Of a stretch of DNA of 64,000 nucleotides, positions 11,700 to 23,418 are shown in pieces. Both the position numbers and the translations under genes were made by a program. The DNA is from Stictocephala bisonia (Eukaryota > Arthropoda > Insecta > Hemiptera > Membracidae), in contig JAQJVL010000676.1 in the NCBI GenBank assembly GCA_035578905.1, positions 124,001 to 188,000 on the forward strand, read 5' to 3'. How positions within the stretch are numbered: the first letter of the stretch is position 1; each line of letters opens with the position of its first letter. The notes below the pieces were generated by a model. That model made no database searches and was not told the DNA's origin. It saw only the letters and a list, made by a program, of their open reading frames with translations.

Positions 11700-12150
11700 A
11701 CGAATTCATTCTACGAAGACTAGCTTGCTTTACAGATAGGCGGGTCCTGTTATCAGCGTACTATGGGTGTGTACCCCCATTTGTCTTATGCGGTGGCAAT
11801 CTGGTGAGCTCAAAGTTTAAGTAATCTATACATTTCACGCATCATTTGTGGCCTCTCTGCTAGGGAATCATGTAGAAACATCTTCCGCATTAACAATCTG
11901 TTAACATTCCCATCGATCTATATTTTAGAATCAGTCACCTTTTTAAAAAGAAATGTCCAACTTAAAATACACTCTTACTCACTTCGAAATTATAACTAGA
12001 TATTCCACGTCACCAAACATATTTTTTCAGAAACAAGTTCAGTTTAATTGCATTAAACTGTACAATTCTCTGCATCCGTATTTAAAGTCAATTGCCGATT
12101 TAAACAAATTCAAAAAAAACCTTAAAAGCATTCTTGATACAGGGTGAATA
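11700..12150 (+). pseudogene. LINE ORF2 C-terminal remnant, frameshifted
   Basis: Three successive frames encode pieces that line up with the fragment at 47.2-48.0 kb: FILRRLACFTDRRVLLSAYY, then ESCRNIF..NNLLTFPSIYILES, then FNCIKLYNSLHPYL and LNKFKKNLKSIL. The counterpart phrases at 47 kb are LFVLRRLSKFANRDIMFSAYY, LLTFPSLYILE and FSSIKLYNRLP. The RT catalytic motifs are absent (5' truncation), and at least two frameshifts or stops break it. Non-functional. Confidence 0.85.
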
Positions 12151-12681
12151 TTATTGCATCCGAGACTTTTGACGTTTTTACATACTTTCATAGGTGTTCT
12201 ATCGGAAGGGGAGGGGGGGGGCAGAAGGAACGTGCATCGTTCTTACATGTCAAACCTGTGGACATGTTCTGTATGGAACGAACATAACATTTTAGGCTCT
12301 GATTATCCACCCTATTTAACCGATCGAAAAGAAATGTAACACCCGATTTCTAACTGATTTAAGAACACAGAAAATAAAAATTGCAAAGAAAAAAAGAGTA
12401 ATAAACTAACCGTGGAATAAACTAAAATCCTTACAAAAATAAAAATTACATTTTATCAGATTCGCAAGTAGTATTTCTATCAAATTCTTTATCAATCAAG
12501 TTTCATTTCATTTTTTTTCATATTAAATTACATCGCCTTTAACTTTTAGTGTGGGCATATTCAGACTCTAAAAGGATACATTCAAAATGTTGGCTTCATT
12601 CAATGTGTCCAGGTCTGGCTGTTCCAAATGTAACGCGATTGTTTTTTAGGTCAATATTCAATGTAACATGTGTTCATATTT
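12151..12681. other. AT-rich DNA, no gene recognised
   Basis: There is a G-homopolymer patch at 12210-12221. No coding or repeat structure is otherwise seen. Confidence 0.55.
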
Positions 12682-13275
12682 TGAGATGCCGACTCAGCTT
12701 GTGCGTATTGTAAGACGAATATGAATGATTACTTGAGAAACAAAAGAAAATATTTGGACAATACTTAAATGTTAGTAACATAACAAACGTTGAGTAAAAA
12801 AATTTCAAAAATTTAAAATTGCATCGGCCGGGAATCGAACCCGGGCCGCCCGCGTGGCAGGCGAGCATTCTACCACTGAACCACCGATGCGCCGAATATC
12901 ACTTAGTGAATTAACACATAGTTACATTACATTTATTCATTCATAAGAAGCCAATTTTCAATTTGGTTAATATGAGGAGCGAATGAGTGTGATGAGTGTA
13001 AATGAACAAGTGTAGTCTTGTTATTGAGCCAGGGCAACTAAGGCACCATTATCTCTACGTGAAATCCGAACTACGTAGTAGGCCTATCTATAGGTCTGTT
13101 TTTCAGCTAAATGACAAGCCTGATACTCGGTTTCTACCCAAATGGACTACCCCAGAATTATCTAGTAGTCGATGGCATCTACTGAGGAGGACAGAGTATA
13201 GAACCTATCGCCTACCATCTCCACAACAGTTTGTCCCCAAGTACCTGGGATACAGCACTGCACCACTACATTAGT
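12682..13275 (+). repeat. K-family dispersed repeat, copy K1, with an extra tRNA-bearing segment
   Basis: 12682-12716 matches 23969-24002 (GCCGAC.C.GCTTGTGCG) and 12974-13262 matches 24018-24365 (GAATGAGTGTG, CAGCTAA.TGACAAGCCTGA, TAGAACCTATCGCC, GATTACAGCACTG-like end). Between the matching parts K1 has about 257 bp, including the tRNA gene, where K2 has about 15 bp. K1 runs straight into minisatellite array B. No protein is evident. Confidence 0.75.
12820..12890 (-). tRNA. tRNA-Gly (anticodon GCC)
   Basis: A complete 71-nt cloverleaf: acceptor stem GCATCGG paired with CCGATGC, discriminator A, D arm with TGGTTCAGTGGT (A box), anticodon loop CTGCCAC carrying GCC, T arm CCGGG-TTCGATT-CCCGG (B box). 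CCA is not encoded, as expected for a eukaryotic gene. A TTTT run follows within a few bases on the minus strand and can serve as Pol III terminator. The sequence is the same as the copy at 46780-46850. Confidence 0.98.
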
Positions 13276-13815
13276 GTTGAATACCACTGTAAGTGAATGG
13301 GCGGGTTGGTGGGTGAATACCACTGTACGTGAATGGGCGGGTTGGTGGGTGAATACTACTGTATGTGAATGGGCGGGTTGGTGGGTGAATACCACTGTAC
13401 GTGAATGGGTAGGTTGGTGGGTGAATACCACTGTACGTGAATGGGCGGGTGGGTGGATCAATACCTCTGTACGTGTATGAGTGGGTGGTGGGTGAATGCC
13501 ACTGTACGTGAATGGGTGGTTGGGTGGGTGAATATCACTGTACGTGAATGGGTGGGTGGTTGAGTGAATACCACTGTACTTGAATGAGCGGGTGGGTGGA
13601 TCAATACCTCTGTACGTGTATGAGTGGGTGGTGGGTGAATGCCACTGTACGTGAATGGGTGGTTGGGTGGGTGAATATCACTGTACGTGAATGGGTGGGT
13701 GGTTGGGTGAATACCACTGTACTTGAATGAGCGGGTGGGTGGATCAATACCTCTGTACGTGTATGAGTGGGTGGTGGGTGCATACTACTGTACGTGAATG
13801 GGTGGCTGAATAGCA
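13275..13815 (-). repeat. 36-bp minisatellite array B (about 15 units, inverse orientation)
   Basis: The plus strand reads CACTGTACGTGAATGGGCGG then GTTGGTGGGTGAATAC, the complement of array A's unit. From 13458 a higher-order block beginning TCAATACCTCTGTACGTG repeats at 13601 and 13744, a period of 143 bp (four units, one base short). The left edge abuts K1; an M-family fragment starts 195 bp to the right. Confidence 0.97.
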
Positions 13816-14009
13816 TTGTCGTGTATTCATTTAACGCTGTACCAATACGTGTGGTAATATTGATTTTTATTGTTTGGCAGAAATGTTGGTTTCTTTCAGA
13901 ATCTAACTAATAAATTTAGTCGGCGCAAAAATTATGTGCACCCGACTTAGAAGGTTGTTTTATATAATGAATTTGAAGGGTCATTGAGTCATATCATGAA
14001 TGACTATTG

Positions 14010-14141
14010 CCACAGAGAATAATGAAGGAGATGTCACATTCAATAATGCGCTAAACATATGTCGATAAGTTATTTCTCCACTTTGACATGCGACGCCTTC
14101 TCAGTCTCTCCTTTATTACCCCCAAATCCTCAAGGAGGTAC
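14010..14141 (+). mobile_element. M-family element, 5' half fragment
   Basis: CCACAGAGAATAATGAAGGA, then ATTCAATAATGCGCTAAACA, GTTATTTCTCCAC, CATGCGACG, and CCCCCAAATCCTCAAGGA at the end. A short internal deletion removes the AGGGCCAGCACC part. No minisatellite is attached directly. Confidence 0.8.
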
Positions 14142-14689
14142 GTTCCATCTCGGTCTAATTTGTTTCCATCCAGAATCGATATTATGAATGCAATATTTGC
14201 AATACTATCTCAAAATTTCTGTATGAAAGTTGATATTATAAAGACACAATGTACTTAGAAAGGTTGTATTATTTTGATTATCAGTATGGCGTATGTCTAA
14301 AAATTTTCTTAAAATGAAAAAAAGTTAATCAAAAAACATCCTAAGGTACAAAATGTGTCGACTCTTAACGACAGATACAATAGTATATTTTAAAAGATTA
14401 AGTGAAAATAGATGTGTTCAAATGTAGGAATATTCCAAATAATCTTCATGGTACAGTAATTACCAGGTTAGCTATACGTTAGGTTCACTCATACCATTCT
14501 GGTTTTCTCTGTTATTTATCTCTCCATATTAAAAATTGATACACCATTAGATTTATAGTAAAATAGTCCACGAATACTATTTTTTAGTTTTTAAAATTAT
14601 TCAAAATTTTTAGACACATGCCATTTTGAAACGAATAATCTTAGGCATACAATTCTTTAAAGAATAATGTGTCTTTTGAAAATATCAAC

Positions 14690-15060
14690 TTTCATATTTC
14701 TGGAGTGTAGTATTGTACGGGTGTGAAACAATGACGGTCGGGAAACAAGACAAGAAAAGACTGGAGGCAATCGAAACTTGTACTATCGAAGAATGCTGAG
14801 AGTTAGTTGGGTTGAGAGTCATAAATGAGGAGCTTTTTGGAAGAGTGATAGAAGAAATATCATTATGGAAGAACAAGGCGAGACAAGCTGATTGGGCATG
14901 TAATTCACAGGAATTGAGTGATGAACGATAAAATAGAAGCTCGCATTGAAGGGAGAAACTCATGAGGAAGACACAGGCTGAATTAAATGCCTCAAATCTT
15001 AAAGGATATGAGGAGTGCTTTACGTAGAGATCGAGTAGACTCAGTGTATAATGTTTAGTC
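14690..15060 (+). pseudogene. LINE endonuclease-reverse transcriptase C-terminal remnant
   Basis: Across shifting frames the stretch spells the characteristic tail of arthropod endonuclease-RT LINEs: VVLYGCETMTVGKQDKKRLE, then YYRRMLRVSWV, NEELFGRVIEEISLWKNK, KLIGHVIHRN, and IEARIEGRNS.GRHR with QILKDM. At least three frameshifts or stops interrupt it. It is a different LINE lineage from the RT at the left edge. Non-functional fossil. Confidence 0.88.
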
Positions 15061-15281
15061 TGTGATAGATCTCAATAGGAAGATGGATAAGAGACTGTAA
15101 TAGAGACAAACCAACCCAAGAGTTGACTACTCAAAGAAGAATATAGGTAACCACGACAAACGGTTGCAACGTGAGTAGGAAGAGTAAGTAGGCTTCAGTT
15201 CTGTGTCGTGTATACTTCGAGAGAGTGCTAACATTTGTTCTTGTGGGAAACCACCACGTAGACTTTCAATAATGTATGTAG

Positions 15282-15501
15282 GTAGAGACAGGAAAAAAAC
15301 AAAGGAGCACCCAATAGTGCACTGAATGTGTGTCGAGTAGTTTTTTCTCCAATATGTCATGCGATGGCAGGGCCAGCACCTTGTCAGTCCCTCCCTTATT
15401 CCTTCCAAATCCTCAAGGATAAAATTATTAATTATTACTACAGATGTATAAAGATAGGTAAAAACCGCACTGTACGTGTTTGGGTGGGTGGGTGGGTGTC
15501 A
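15282..15501 (+). mobile_element. M-family element, half copy ending in a single minisatellite unit
   Basis: The landmarks run in order: CCCAATAGTGCACTGAATGT, GTCGAGTAG, ATGTCATGCGATGGCAGGGC, CAGCACCTTGTCAGTCCC, CAAATCCTCAAGGATAAA, ATTAATTATTACTACAGATG, TATAAAGAT. Directly after this comes one 36-bp-type unit (CACTGTACGTGTTTGGGTGG). It is the smallest case seen of the arm joined to the minisatellite. Left end is weak (GAGACAGGAAAAAAAC). Confidence 0.8.
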
Positions 15502-15985
15502 TGTTGTCTCTTTATTTAATTGCAATATGTTCTGTTTAGTGGGCCTTAATTATTGCTTGCATTAATGATTGAGAGGGCCTATCACCTCTGGTAAGATTAC
15601 TACTGGGCTAGATCTACTTTTATTTTTTTATTGCATACCAAAACACTATGCCGGTTTATATTGTGGGTGCAACGTCATGAAAATGAAAAATCCAACAAAC
15701 GCGTAAGTTTCTAATATTTTTTGTTTGAATAACACAATATAAATATGAAAGTTTGTTCATGATACTGTTGCCCTGACCATAAATTAAAATGTTCCTGTTC
15801 TAAAGAGTCAACATTAGTTAGTAACAACGACTACACTCGTTCATATATACCACAGAGAAGAAACATAGGCTGCAGCAAACGTGACAGCTAGAAAAAGATT
15901 ATAATTTATATACACATTTATAAATCTGAAGTAATCATTTATTAATTACTACATTTATTTTTGAGTATTTTGAATATATTAAAGT

Positions 15986-16101
15986 AGGACTGACAACGTA
16001 CTACTCGACACTGGATCGAGTAATCTCATGACGAACTGGAGAAATAACTACCTGACATTCATTCAACGCACTATGTGACCTCTTTTTCTTTCGTCTCTGT
16101 G
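15986..16101 (-). mobile_element. M-family element, terminal fragment
   Basis: The minus strand starts CACAGAGACGAAAGAAAAAG and continues GAGGTCACATAGTGCGTTG, then GTAGTTATTTCTCCAGTT and a GTCAGTCCT end. The minisatellite and second terminus are missing. Confidence 0.75.
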
Positions 16102-17689
16102 TTTACCCTCATCTCACTCATTCACGAACTTCCAAATTATAAAATCACGAAACTTCTCGGTTATAAAACCTACTACCTTATAATTACTACCTCGGTACTT
16201 AAAAATAATTTGTTTTACGTTGTAGACATAAGTACATGGAATAATTTAGATGTTTAGATTTATCCACATTAAAATAGTTTACCATTCCTATTTTATTGTT
16301 TTATTACCATCTAGTCATATGCGACTTTGCAGCATTTTAATACCGTCATTAATTAATTGATACTAAACTTCGGCAATTAAACAACACTGAAGTGTTTATG
16401 ACAGTAATAAAATTACGGATTTGCTTGTTAAGTTAGTTAGTTACGCTATAAAATAACATGTTTAGCCAAGTAAATACCAGAAGAATTATGTTTAAGTCGC
16501 TACTTAACAAAAACTTAGGCCTACTTTCATGACCAAGCAATGACCTAAGCCACAGTATAATAACACTGTGACCTAGATTTAGGCCGGATAGTAAGTGACC
16601 TGCGTGTTATATTTAGCGCATGTAGAGGTTCTAGCGGCAGAGGGGAATCTTTCCACCGCTGAGCTGCCTTACTTCACGGGCTTGACTAACTTCCATAATA
16701 GTGTTTAGTTGAAAAAAATAACTGTAATGAACTGCACAAATTTGTTTAGTTGCTATTTATTGTTTACATTACTATATTGTTATTGCTTTTATTGATTGTT
16801 ATTTGATTACTAAATAATGACTTAATTGAATCGTTCTAAGCTTGTTTTGTTGGTGTTAATCAAACTAACCAATGGTCACTGCTGCTATTTAGTTAAAATA
16901 GGTGGGGGGGCTTGCTATTGCACCTTCAGCACGCGGCCTCCCACTCTGGTTGTCATGACAATTTTTAATTAGAATTACACAGCGGGGAAAGAGTAGTTCT
17001 CCGTCTCACTTACACCAGAGTGTTAAAAAGGTTTTTTTTTTGTAAGCGGCCTATATAATCTAGAAAGCCGAATACAAGGGATGACTTGCTGGCCATCAGC
17101 TGATTGGTACTGTAGTATTACGATTTGTAAATAACAGCTGATCTCTAAAATGCATAGTGATTATGAAGCATCACTAAGAAAAGTTAAATCATATAATGCA
17201 TGCACTCGTTTAGTAATTATGATCTTTTTATCAAGGTTATCTTGCAAAATTATATTGTGAAAGTGAAAATATTGGAAAATATACCTACATATATTCATTG
17301 CTTTCGAATTATTAACTGTTAATTTTTACAAATCAGTTAATATTAAATAAATACCGTCAATGAAACCTGTGACACAACACGTTTGTGTCATTATTGTACA
17401 CGTGTGAAGGTACGTGACACTACCTACTTGCAACAAGGTGATCTTGTTTAATTCATTCCATCTTGTAATTATCGTAATTTAATGTCCTTACAGCAAGTCG
17501 ACTCAACAACGACATTACCTAATACAAGTTATAATGGATCATTGTTTTTATTATTGCGTAATTGTTAAATCAGTTGATTACCATCAATATTCACATGGTA
17601 GGAAAGACATTGAACAATAATTGACGATCTTTGGTTGATTGAGACTGTGTGTGAATGCCTAACTTATGCTTTAGTGAACTATTCATTAG
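16102..17689. other. AT-rich DNA, no gene recognised
   Basis: There is a small GC-richer patch at 16610-16680. No coding frame, array or clear element boundary is seen. Confidence 0.55.
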
Positions 17690-19470
17690 GACCAATGACT
17701 ATGAAGCCTCTACTACCACATCCCTTTAGTCTCACCTGTGGGTCCTATCTGCCCTACACACTTACAACTGTGAACTCCCACCTACCCTACTTGCTAATGA
17801 CTATGAAGTCCCACTTACCTACATTCTTACGGCTGTGAAGTTTCAACAACATTACAAATTTTTGATCGTGAAGTCTCAACTAACCCTAAACTCATATGAC
17901 TGTGAAGTCCCACCTACTCTAAACATATATGACTGTGAAGTCCCACCTACTCTAAACATAAATGACTGTGAAGTCCCACCTACTCTAAACACATATGACT
18001 GTGAAGTCCCATCTACTCTAAACATATATGACTGTGAAGTCCCACCTACTCTAAACATATATGACTGTGAAGTCCCACCTACTCTAAACATATATGACTG
18101 TGAAGTCCCACCTACTCTAAACATATATGACTGTGAAGTCCCACCTACTCTAAACACATATGACTGTGAAGTCCCACCTACTCTAAACACATATGACTGT
18201 GAAGTCCCACCTAGTCTAAACACATATGACTGTGAACTCCCACCTACCCTAAACACATATGACTGTGAAGTCCCACCTACTCTAAACACATATGACTGTG
18301 AAGTCCCATCTACCCTAAACACACATGACTGTGAAGTCCCACCTACTCTAAACACATATGACTGTGAACTCCCACCTACCCTAAACACATATGACTGTGA
18401 ACTCCCACCTACCCTAAACACATATGACTGTGAACTCCCATCTACCCTACTTGCTAATGATTGTGAAGTCCCACTTACCTACATACTTACGGCTGTGAAG
18501 TTTCAACAACATTACAAATTTTTGAATGTGAAGTCTCAACTAACCCTAAACATATATGACTGTGAAGTCCCACCTACCCTAAACACATAGGACTGTGAAG
18601 TCTCACCTACTCTAAACATATATGACTGTGAACTCCCACCTACTCTAAACACATATGACTGTGAACTCCCACCTACCCTAAACACATATGACTGTGAACT
18701 CCCACCTACCCTAAACATATATGACTGTGAACTCCCACCTACCCTAAACACATATGACTGTGAACTCCCATCTACCCTACTTGCTAATGACTGTGAAGTC
18801 CCACTTACCTACATACTTACGGCTGTGAAGTTTCAACAACATTACAACTTTTTGACTGTGAAGTCTCAACTAACCCTAAACATATACGACTGTGAAGTCC
18901 CACCTACCCTAAACACATATAACTGTGAAGTCCCACCTACTCTAAACATATACGACAGTGAAGTCCCACCTACTCTAAACACATATAACTGTGAAGTCCC
19001 ACCTACTCTAAACATATACGACTGTGAAGTCCCACCTACTCTAAACATATATGACTGTGAAGTCCCACCTACTCTAAACACATATGACTGTGAAGTCCCA
19101 CCTACACTAAACACATACAACTGTGAAGTCCCACCTACTCTAAACATATACGACTGTGGAGTCCCACCTACTCTAAACACATATAACTGTGAAGTCCCAC
19201 CTACTCTAAACATATATGACTGTGAACTCCCACCTACCCTAAACACATATGACTGTGAAGTCCCACCTACACTAAACACATATAACTGTGAAGTCCCACC
19301 TACTCTAAACATATACGACTGTGAAGTCCCACCTACACTAAACACATATAACTGTGAAGTCCCACCTACCCTAAACACATATGACTATGAGGTTCCACAT
19401 ACCCTAACTACATATGACTGTGAAGTCCCACCTACCCTAAACACTTATGACTGGGACGTCCCACTTGGCC
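17690..19470 (+). repeat. 33-bp minisatellite array C (about 50 units) with higher-order structure
   Basis: The unit is GACTGTGAAGTCCCACCTAC then TCTAAACACATAT, with CATATATG/CATACG and GAACTCC variants. A distinctive spacer block (TTGCTAATGACT..., GAAGTTTCAACAACATTAC) occurs at 17791, 18450 and 18781. The spacings, 659 and 331 bp, fit one and two copies of a higher-order unit of about ten monomers. Period 33 leaves an 11-residue repeating peptide frame (YDCEVPPTLNT) open on one strand and FRVGGTSQSYM on the other; both are artefacts of the period. Confidence 0.97.
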
Positions 19471-19627
19471 TTCAAAGGTACAGCTTTAACGTCCGACACT
19501 CCCACGACTGTGAAGACGTACGCCACAAATTACGACTGGTTATGTTCCACTACCTTATTTATTTACGACTGTTAAGTTCGCAACAAATCCACAACTGTGA
19601 ACACCCACCCACCCTTCTTACTTATGA
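19471..19627 (+). repeat. Degenerate right flank of array C
   Basis: Diverged 33-bp units (TTATGACTGGGACGTCCCAC, CCCACGACTGTGAAGACGTA, CCACAACTGTGAACACCCAC) lead into the 36-bp block without an intervening unique sequence. Confidence 0.75.
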
Positions 19628-19880
19628 TTATGACCCACCCACCCACCCATACACGTACGGGGGTATTGACCCACCCATACACGTACGTTGGTATTGACCC
19701 ACCCGCCCACCTATACACATACGGTGGAATTGCCCCACCCTCTCACCCATACACATACGGTGGTACTGACCCACCCGCTCACCCATACACGTACGGTAGT
19801 ATTGACCCACCCACCCACACATACACGTACGTTGGTATTGACCCACCCGCCCTCCCACACGCGTACGGTGTTATTGACTG
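19628..19880 (+). repeat. 36-bp minisatellite block embedded in the 33-bp array
   Basis: About seven units of ACGTACGGTGGTATTGACCC / ACCCGCCCACCCATAC, the same family as arrays A, B, D and E. It is bounded on both sides by 33-bp-type units (TTATGATTATGACCCACC on the left, GACTGTAGAAGTCCGACC on the right). Confidence 0.93.
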
Positions 19881-20290
19881 TAGAAGTCCGACCTACCCTA
19901 CATCCTCACGACAGTGAATTCTCACTAAGCTTACACACATACGACTGTAAAGTCTCACATACCCTTCTTAATTATGGCTGTGAAGTCGGACCTACCCTAC
20001 ACTCTTATGACATCGAAGTCTCAACAACCTTACACATTTACGATTGTTTTGTCAAAACTCCCATACTTACTTACTACTGTGAAGTCCTAACTTTCCTGCA
20101 CCTTACGACTTTGAAGTCTCATGTACATCACAAACTTACGAGTGTTCACTCAACTAACTTAGATATTTATCACTGATTTTTGTCAACTACCTTACACATT
20201 TATGTCTGTGAAGTTTTAGCTTTTCTCATATACTTGCGACTGTGAAGTGCTGCCAACCTAGATACAATATGACTATGAAAATCCAGTAGG
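19881..20290 (+). repeat. Decayed 33-bp-type units
   Basis: The phrases TGTAAAGTCTCACATACCCT, TGTGAAGTCGGACCTACCCT, TGTGAAGTCCTAACTTTCCT and TGTGAAGTGCTGCCAACC recur about every 33 bp with growing divergence towards the right. This is the usual decay at an array edge. Confidence 0.8.
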
Positions 20291-21565
20291 CCAATCTAAC
20301 GTAATGAAAACCCACATTCCTACGGTACAAAAGTATGCCTTATCAGGCTAATTTATCCGTGGTACACTATAATTTGTATTAAATACTGACCTGTTATACG
20401 TTTTTAAAGCTTATCTCATTAACTTTTCCGTATTCACCGCTTTGGCCAGAATTAAAGTTGATAATAGACATCATCTAACTGGAACTAGGAAGAGGCGGAA
20501 ACCATGAGATGATATCAAAGGAAACTCTAAATGGTAACTACTCAAACCGCAAGGCTGAATTGCATCCAACAATTGCATACATAGAGGAACGCCCAATAAG
20601 GAAATACAATACGAGTGTTGTGGAAGCAAGTGTGGTTGCCTTCTGCAGCTATAGGAAGAAAATTTGCTTTACCATCTGTAAGTGTATATATTATTCTATA
20701 TAACATCATTAATGTTGATGTAATAACAGAAATCAGAAAATCTTTATTTTCATAATACTGTACTTATTATAATTTAGAAGGTGCCATGTGCACGAAGGCA
20801 CGCGCTGCTTGAAAAGGAAAATTATTATTTTATTTTATTAGTCAGTTTTCGTAGCGGTCTTTGCTCTACTTTCACTGTAAATAAATTAAACTAACATTAA
20901 CAATCAAGAACTTAATATTAAAGTTTATTCTAAAGTATTGATCAATTTAAGAACAGCTGTTAATTAATAAATAAATGCTTAGTAAATTGTATTCATAATC
21001 TTTTTTACAGCTTCCTTATACATAGATAATTTTTCATTTGTATATTTTAGAAGCACAAAATATCTGTTAAAAATTTGAGTGCATTTAAAGTAACATTGAT
21101 TTCTACTTGTGTCTTTTCTGTTTAGAGGGAAAGTTTTTTATCACAATCATGCCTAGTATTTTTAATAACTTTAACGTTATTAAAAATCAGATTTTTTTCT
21201 CATGAATATCAATATAGAATAGTTATAAATAACACTCTATAAATGGAAGTAGGTGGGAGTGAAACAGTGTGAACCCATCACACAGGGCCAGTAGTTGTGT
21301 GATACCACTGAATATAGAAACAAGAAGACTGTCCGCTCTTATGGGTCCCGTCAAGGCGGTTTTCCTGTTCGGTGCAGATAGTTCATATTCTGTCTTCACA
21401 GGTAGCACCAGAGGTCTCTCTCTCCAGCACACGCCGAAGAGACTTATTTGAACAGTCGTTCAAGCGCTTATTTGAAACCAATCACCGTTAGATAGCACAG
21501 CAAATGCATTGTCTAGGACTGTGTCCTAGTCAATGATGATACAGAATCCTACCCTATAGAGTCTA
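20291..21565. other. AT-rich DNA, no gene recognised
   Basis: A 64-codon frame at 20509-20703 (plus) has mixed composition but no motif or convincing splice context. Nothing else is supported. Confidence 0.5.
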
Positions 21566-21826
21566 CCACAGAGAAGAAATAAACAGAGGTCGCATCCAAT
21601 AGTATTTCGAGTGTTGTGTCGAGTTCCTCCAGTTTGTCATATGATGACAGGGCAAGCACCTTGTCAGTCACTCCTTCATCCCCCCCCCCCCAAATACTCC
21701 AGGATAAACGTCGTAATCAATACTTAGACGTATAAAGATGTACATCAATTGAAATCTATTTATAACCACCATTTGGTCTTCACTGCGGACATAACGAAGT
21801 GACTTCTGTTTCCTTTTTCTCTGTGG
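21566..21826 (+). mobile_element. M-family element, complete 261-bp copy with no minisatellite
   Basis: Both inverted ends are intact: CCACAGAGAAGAAATAAACA at the left and CCTTTTTCTCTGTGG at the right. Left arm landmarks (GGTCGCATCCAATAGTATTT, AGGGCAAGCACCTTGTCAGT, AAATACTCCAGGATAAA, TATAAAGATGTACATC) are followed by the right arm (CTGCGGACATAACGAAGTGA). No tandem unit separates the arms. No reading frame; non-autonomous. Confidence 0.88.
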
Positions 21827-21900
21827 CTCTACTGAATATTAGGCATATGATATTATCCAAAGTAATTTCAAACCATTTCAGTTGGGAAATAATTCAACCT

Positions 21901-22090
21901 TTCTCTAGTTAAATCTTAGTTTTGAGTTTCAAGCTGTGTCTATTGAACATTAGGTGCGTTTCATCCACATTTTAAATGGCTTCTTCAAGGCAAGTCGAGA
22001 TTCACATGATAAATAAACAAACTCAAGGTCGACTCATCCTGAAGAAGTCATTTGCTACATGGATGAAACGTTGGCAACTAATTTTTAATA
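21901..22090 (+). repeat. 190-bp direct repeat, left copy, bordering array D
   Basis: Begins TTCTCTAGTTAAATCTTAGT and ends AACTAATTTTTAATA. A nearly identical copy in the same orientation lies at 23431-23617, so array D is bracketed by direct repeats. The interior carries AAGCTGTGTCTATTGAACAT and GGTCGACTC.TCCTGAA. Confidence 0.93.
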
Positions 22091-22091
22091 C

Positions 22092-23418
22092 AAGCACGGT
22101 GGTACTGACCCACCCGCCCACCCATACAAGCACGGTGGTACTTTCCCACCCGTCCACCCATACAGGCACGATGGAACTGGCCCACCCGCCCACCCATACA
22201 AGCACGGTGGTACTGGCCCACCCATACAAGCACGGTGGTACTGACCCACCCGCCCACCCATACAGGCACGATGGAACTGGCCCACCCATACAAGCACGGT
22301 GGTAGTGACCCACCCACCACCCATACAGGCACGATGGAACTAGCCTACCCGCCCACCCATACAGGCACAGTGGTACTGGCCCACCCATACAAGCATGGTG
22401 GTAATGACCCACCCGCCCACCCATACAGGCACGATGGAACTGGCCTACCCACCCACCCATACAAGCATGGTGTTACTAACCCACCCACCCACCAATACAG
22501 GCACTGTGGTACTGGGCCACCCGCCCACCCATACAAGCATGATGGTACTGGCCCACCCATACAAGCACGGTGGTACTGACCCACCCGCCCACCCATACAG
22601 GCATGATGGAACTGACCCACCCGCCCATCCATACAAGCACGGTGGTACTAACTCACCCGCCCACCAATACAAGCACGGTGGTATTGGCCAACCCGCCCAC
22701 CCCTACAAGCACAATGGTACTGGCCCACCCATAAAAGCACGGTGGTACTGACCCACCCGCCCACACATACAAGCGCAGTGGTACTGACTCACCCGCCCAC
22801 CCATAAAAGCACGGTGGTACTGACCCACCCGCCCACCCATACAAGCGCAGTGTTACTGACCCACTCGCCCACCCATAAAAGCACAGTGGTACTGGCCCAC
22901 CCATACAAGCGCAGTGGTACTGAACCACCCGCCCACCCATACAAGTGCATTGGTACTGACCCACCCGCCCACCCATAAAAGCACGGTGGTACTGACCCAC
23001 CCGCCCACCCATACAGCAGTGGTACTGACCAACCCGCCCACCCATACAAGCACAGTGGTACTGGCCCACCCGCACACCCATACAAGCACGGTGGTATGGC
23101 CCACCCGCCCACCCATACAAGCACAATGGTACTGACCCACCCGCCCACCCATACAAGCACGGTGGTACTGGCCTACCCACCCACCCATACAAGCACGGTG
23201 GTACTGGCCCACCCGCCCACCCATACAGACACAGTGGTACTGGCCCACCCGTCTACCCATACAAGCACAGTGGTACTGACCCACTCGTCCACCCATACAA
23301 GCACAGTGGTACTGGCCCACCCGTCTACCCATACAAGCACAGTGGTACTGGCCCACCCGTCTACCCATACAAGCACAGTGGTACTGGCCCACCCGTCTAC
23401 CCATACAAGCACGTGGTA
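22092..23418 (+). repeat. 36-bp minisatellite array D (about 37 units)
   Basis: The unit is ACCCACCCGCCCACCCATAC then AAGCACGGTGGTACTG. Shorter units of about 28 bp, lacking the CGCCCACCC part, are interspersed (for example GGCCCACCCATACAAGCACG). Many overlapping open frames are by-products of the 36-bp period. The complete empty M-family copy M5 ends 265 bp upstream. Confidence 0.97.

Noticed and set aside
16610..16680. tRNA-like or SINE-like segment (CTCAGCGGTGG on the minus strand)
   Set aside because: It has a weak A-box resemblance but no B box and no foldable cloverleaf.
17835..19697. Two long frames (251 and 290 codons) of YDCEVPPTLNT repeats, and the FRVGGTSQSYM frames opposite
   Set aside because: Period-33 artefact in array C. 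There is no start context, no non-repeat domain and no conserved ends.
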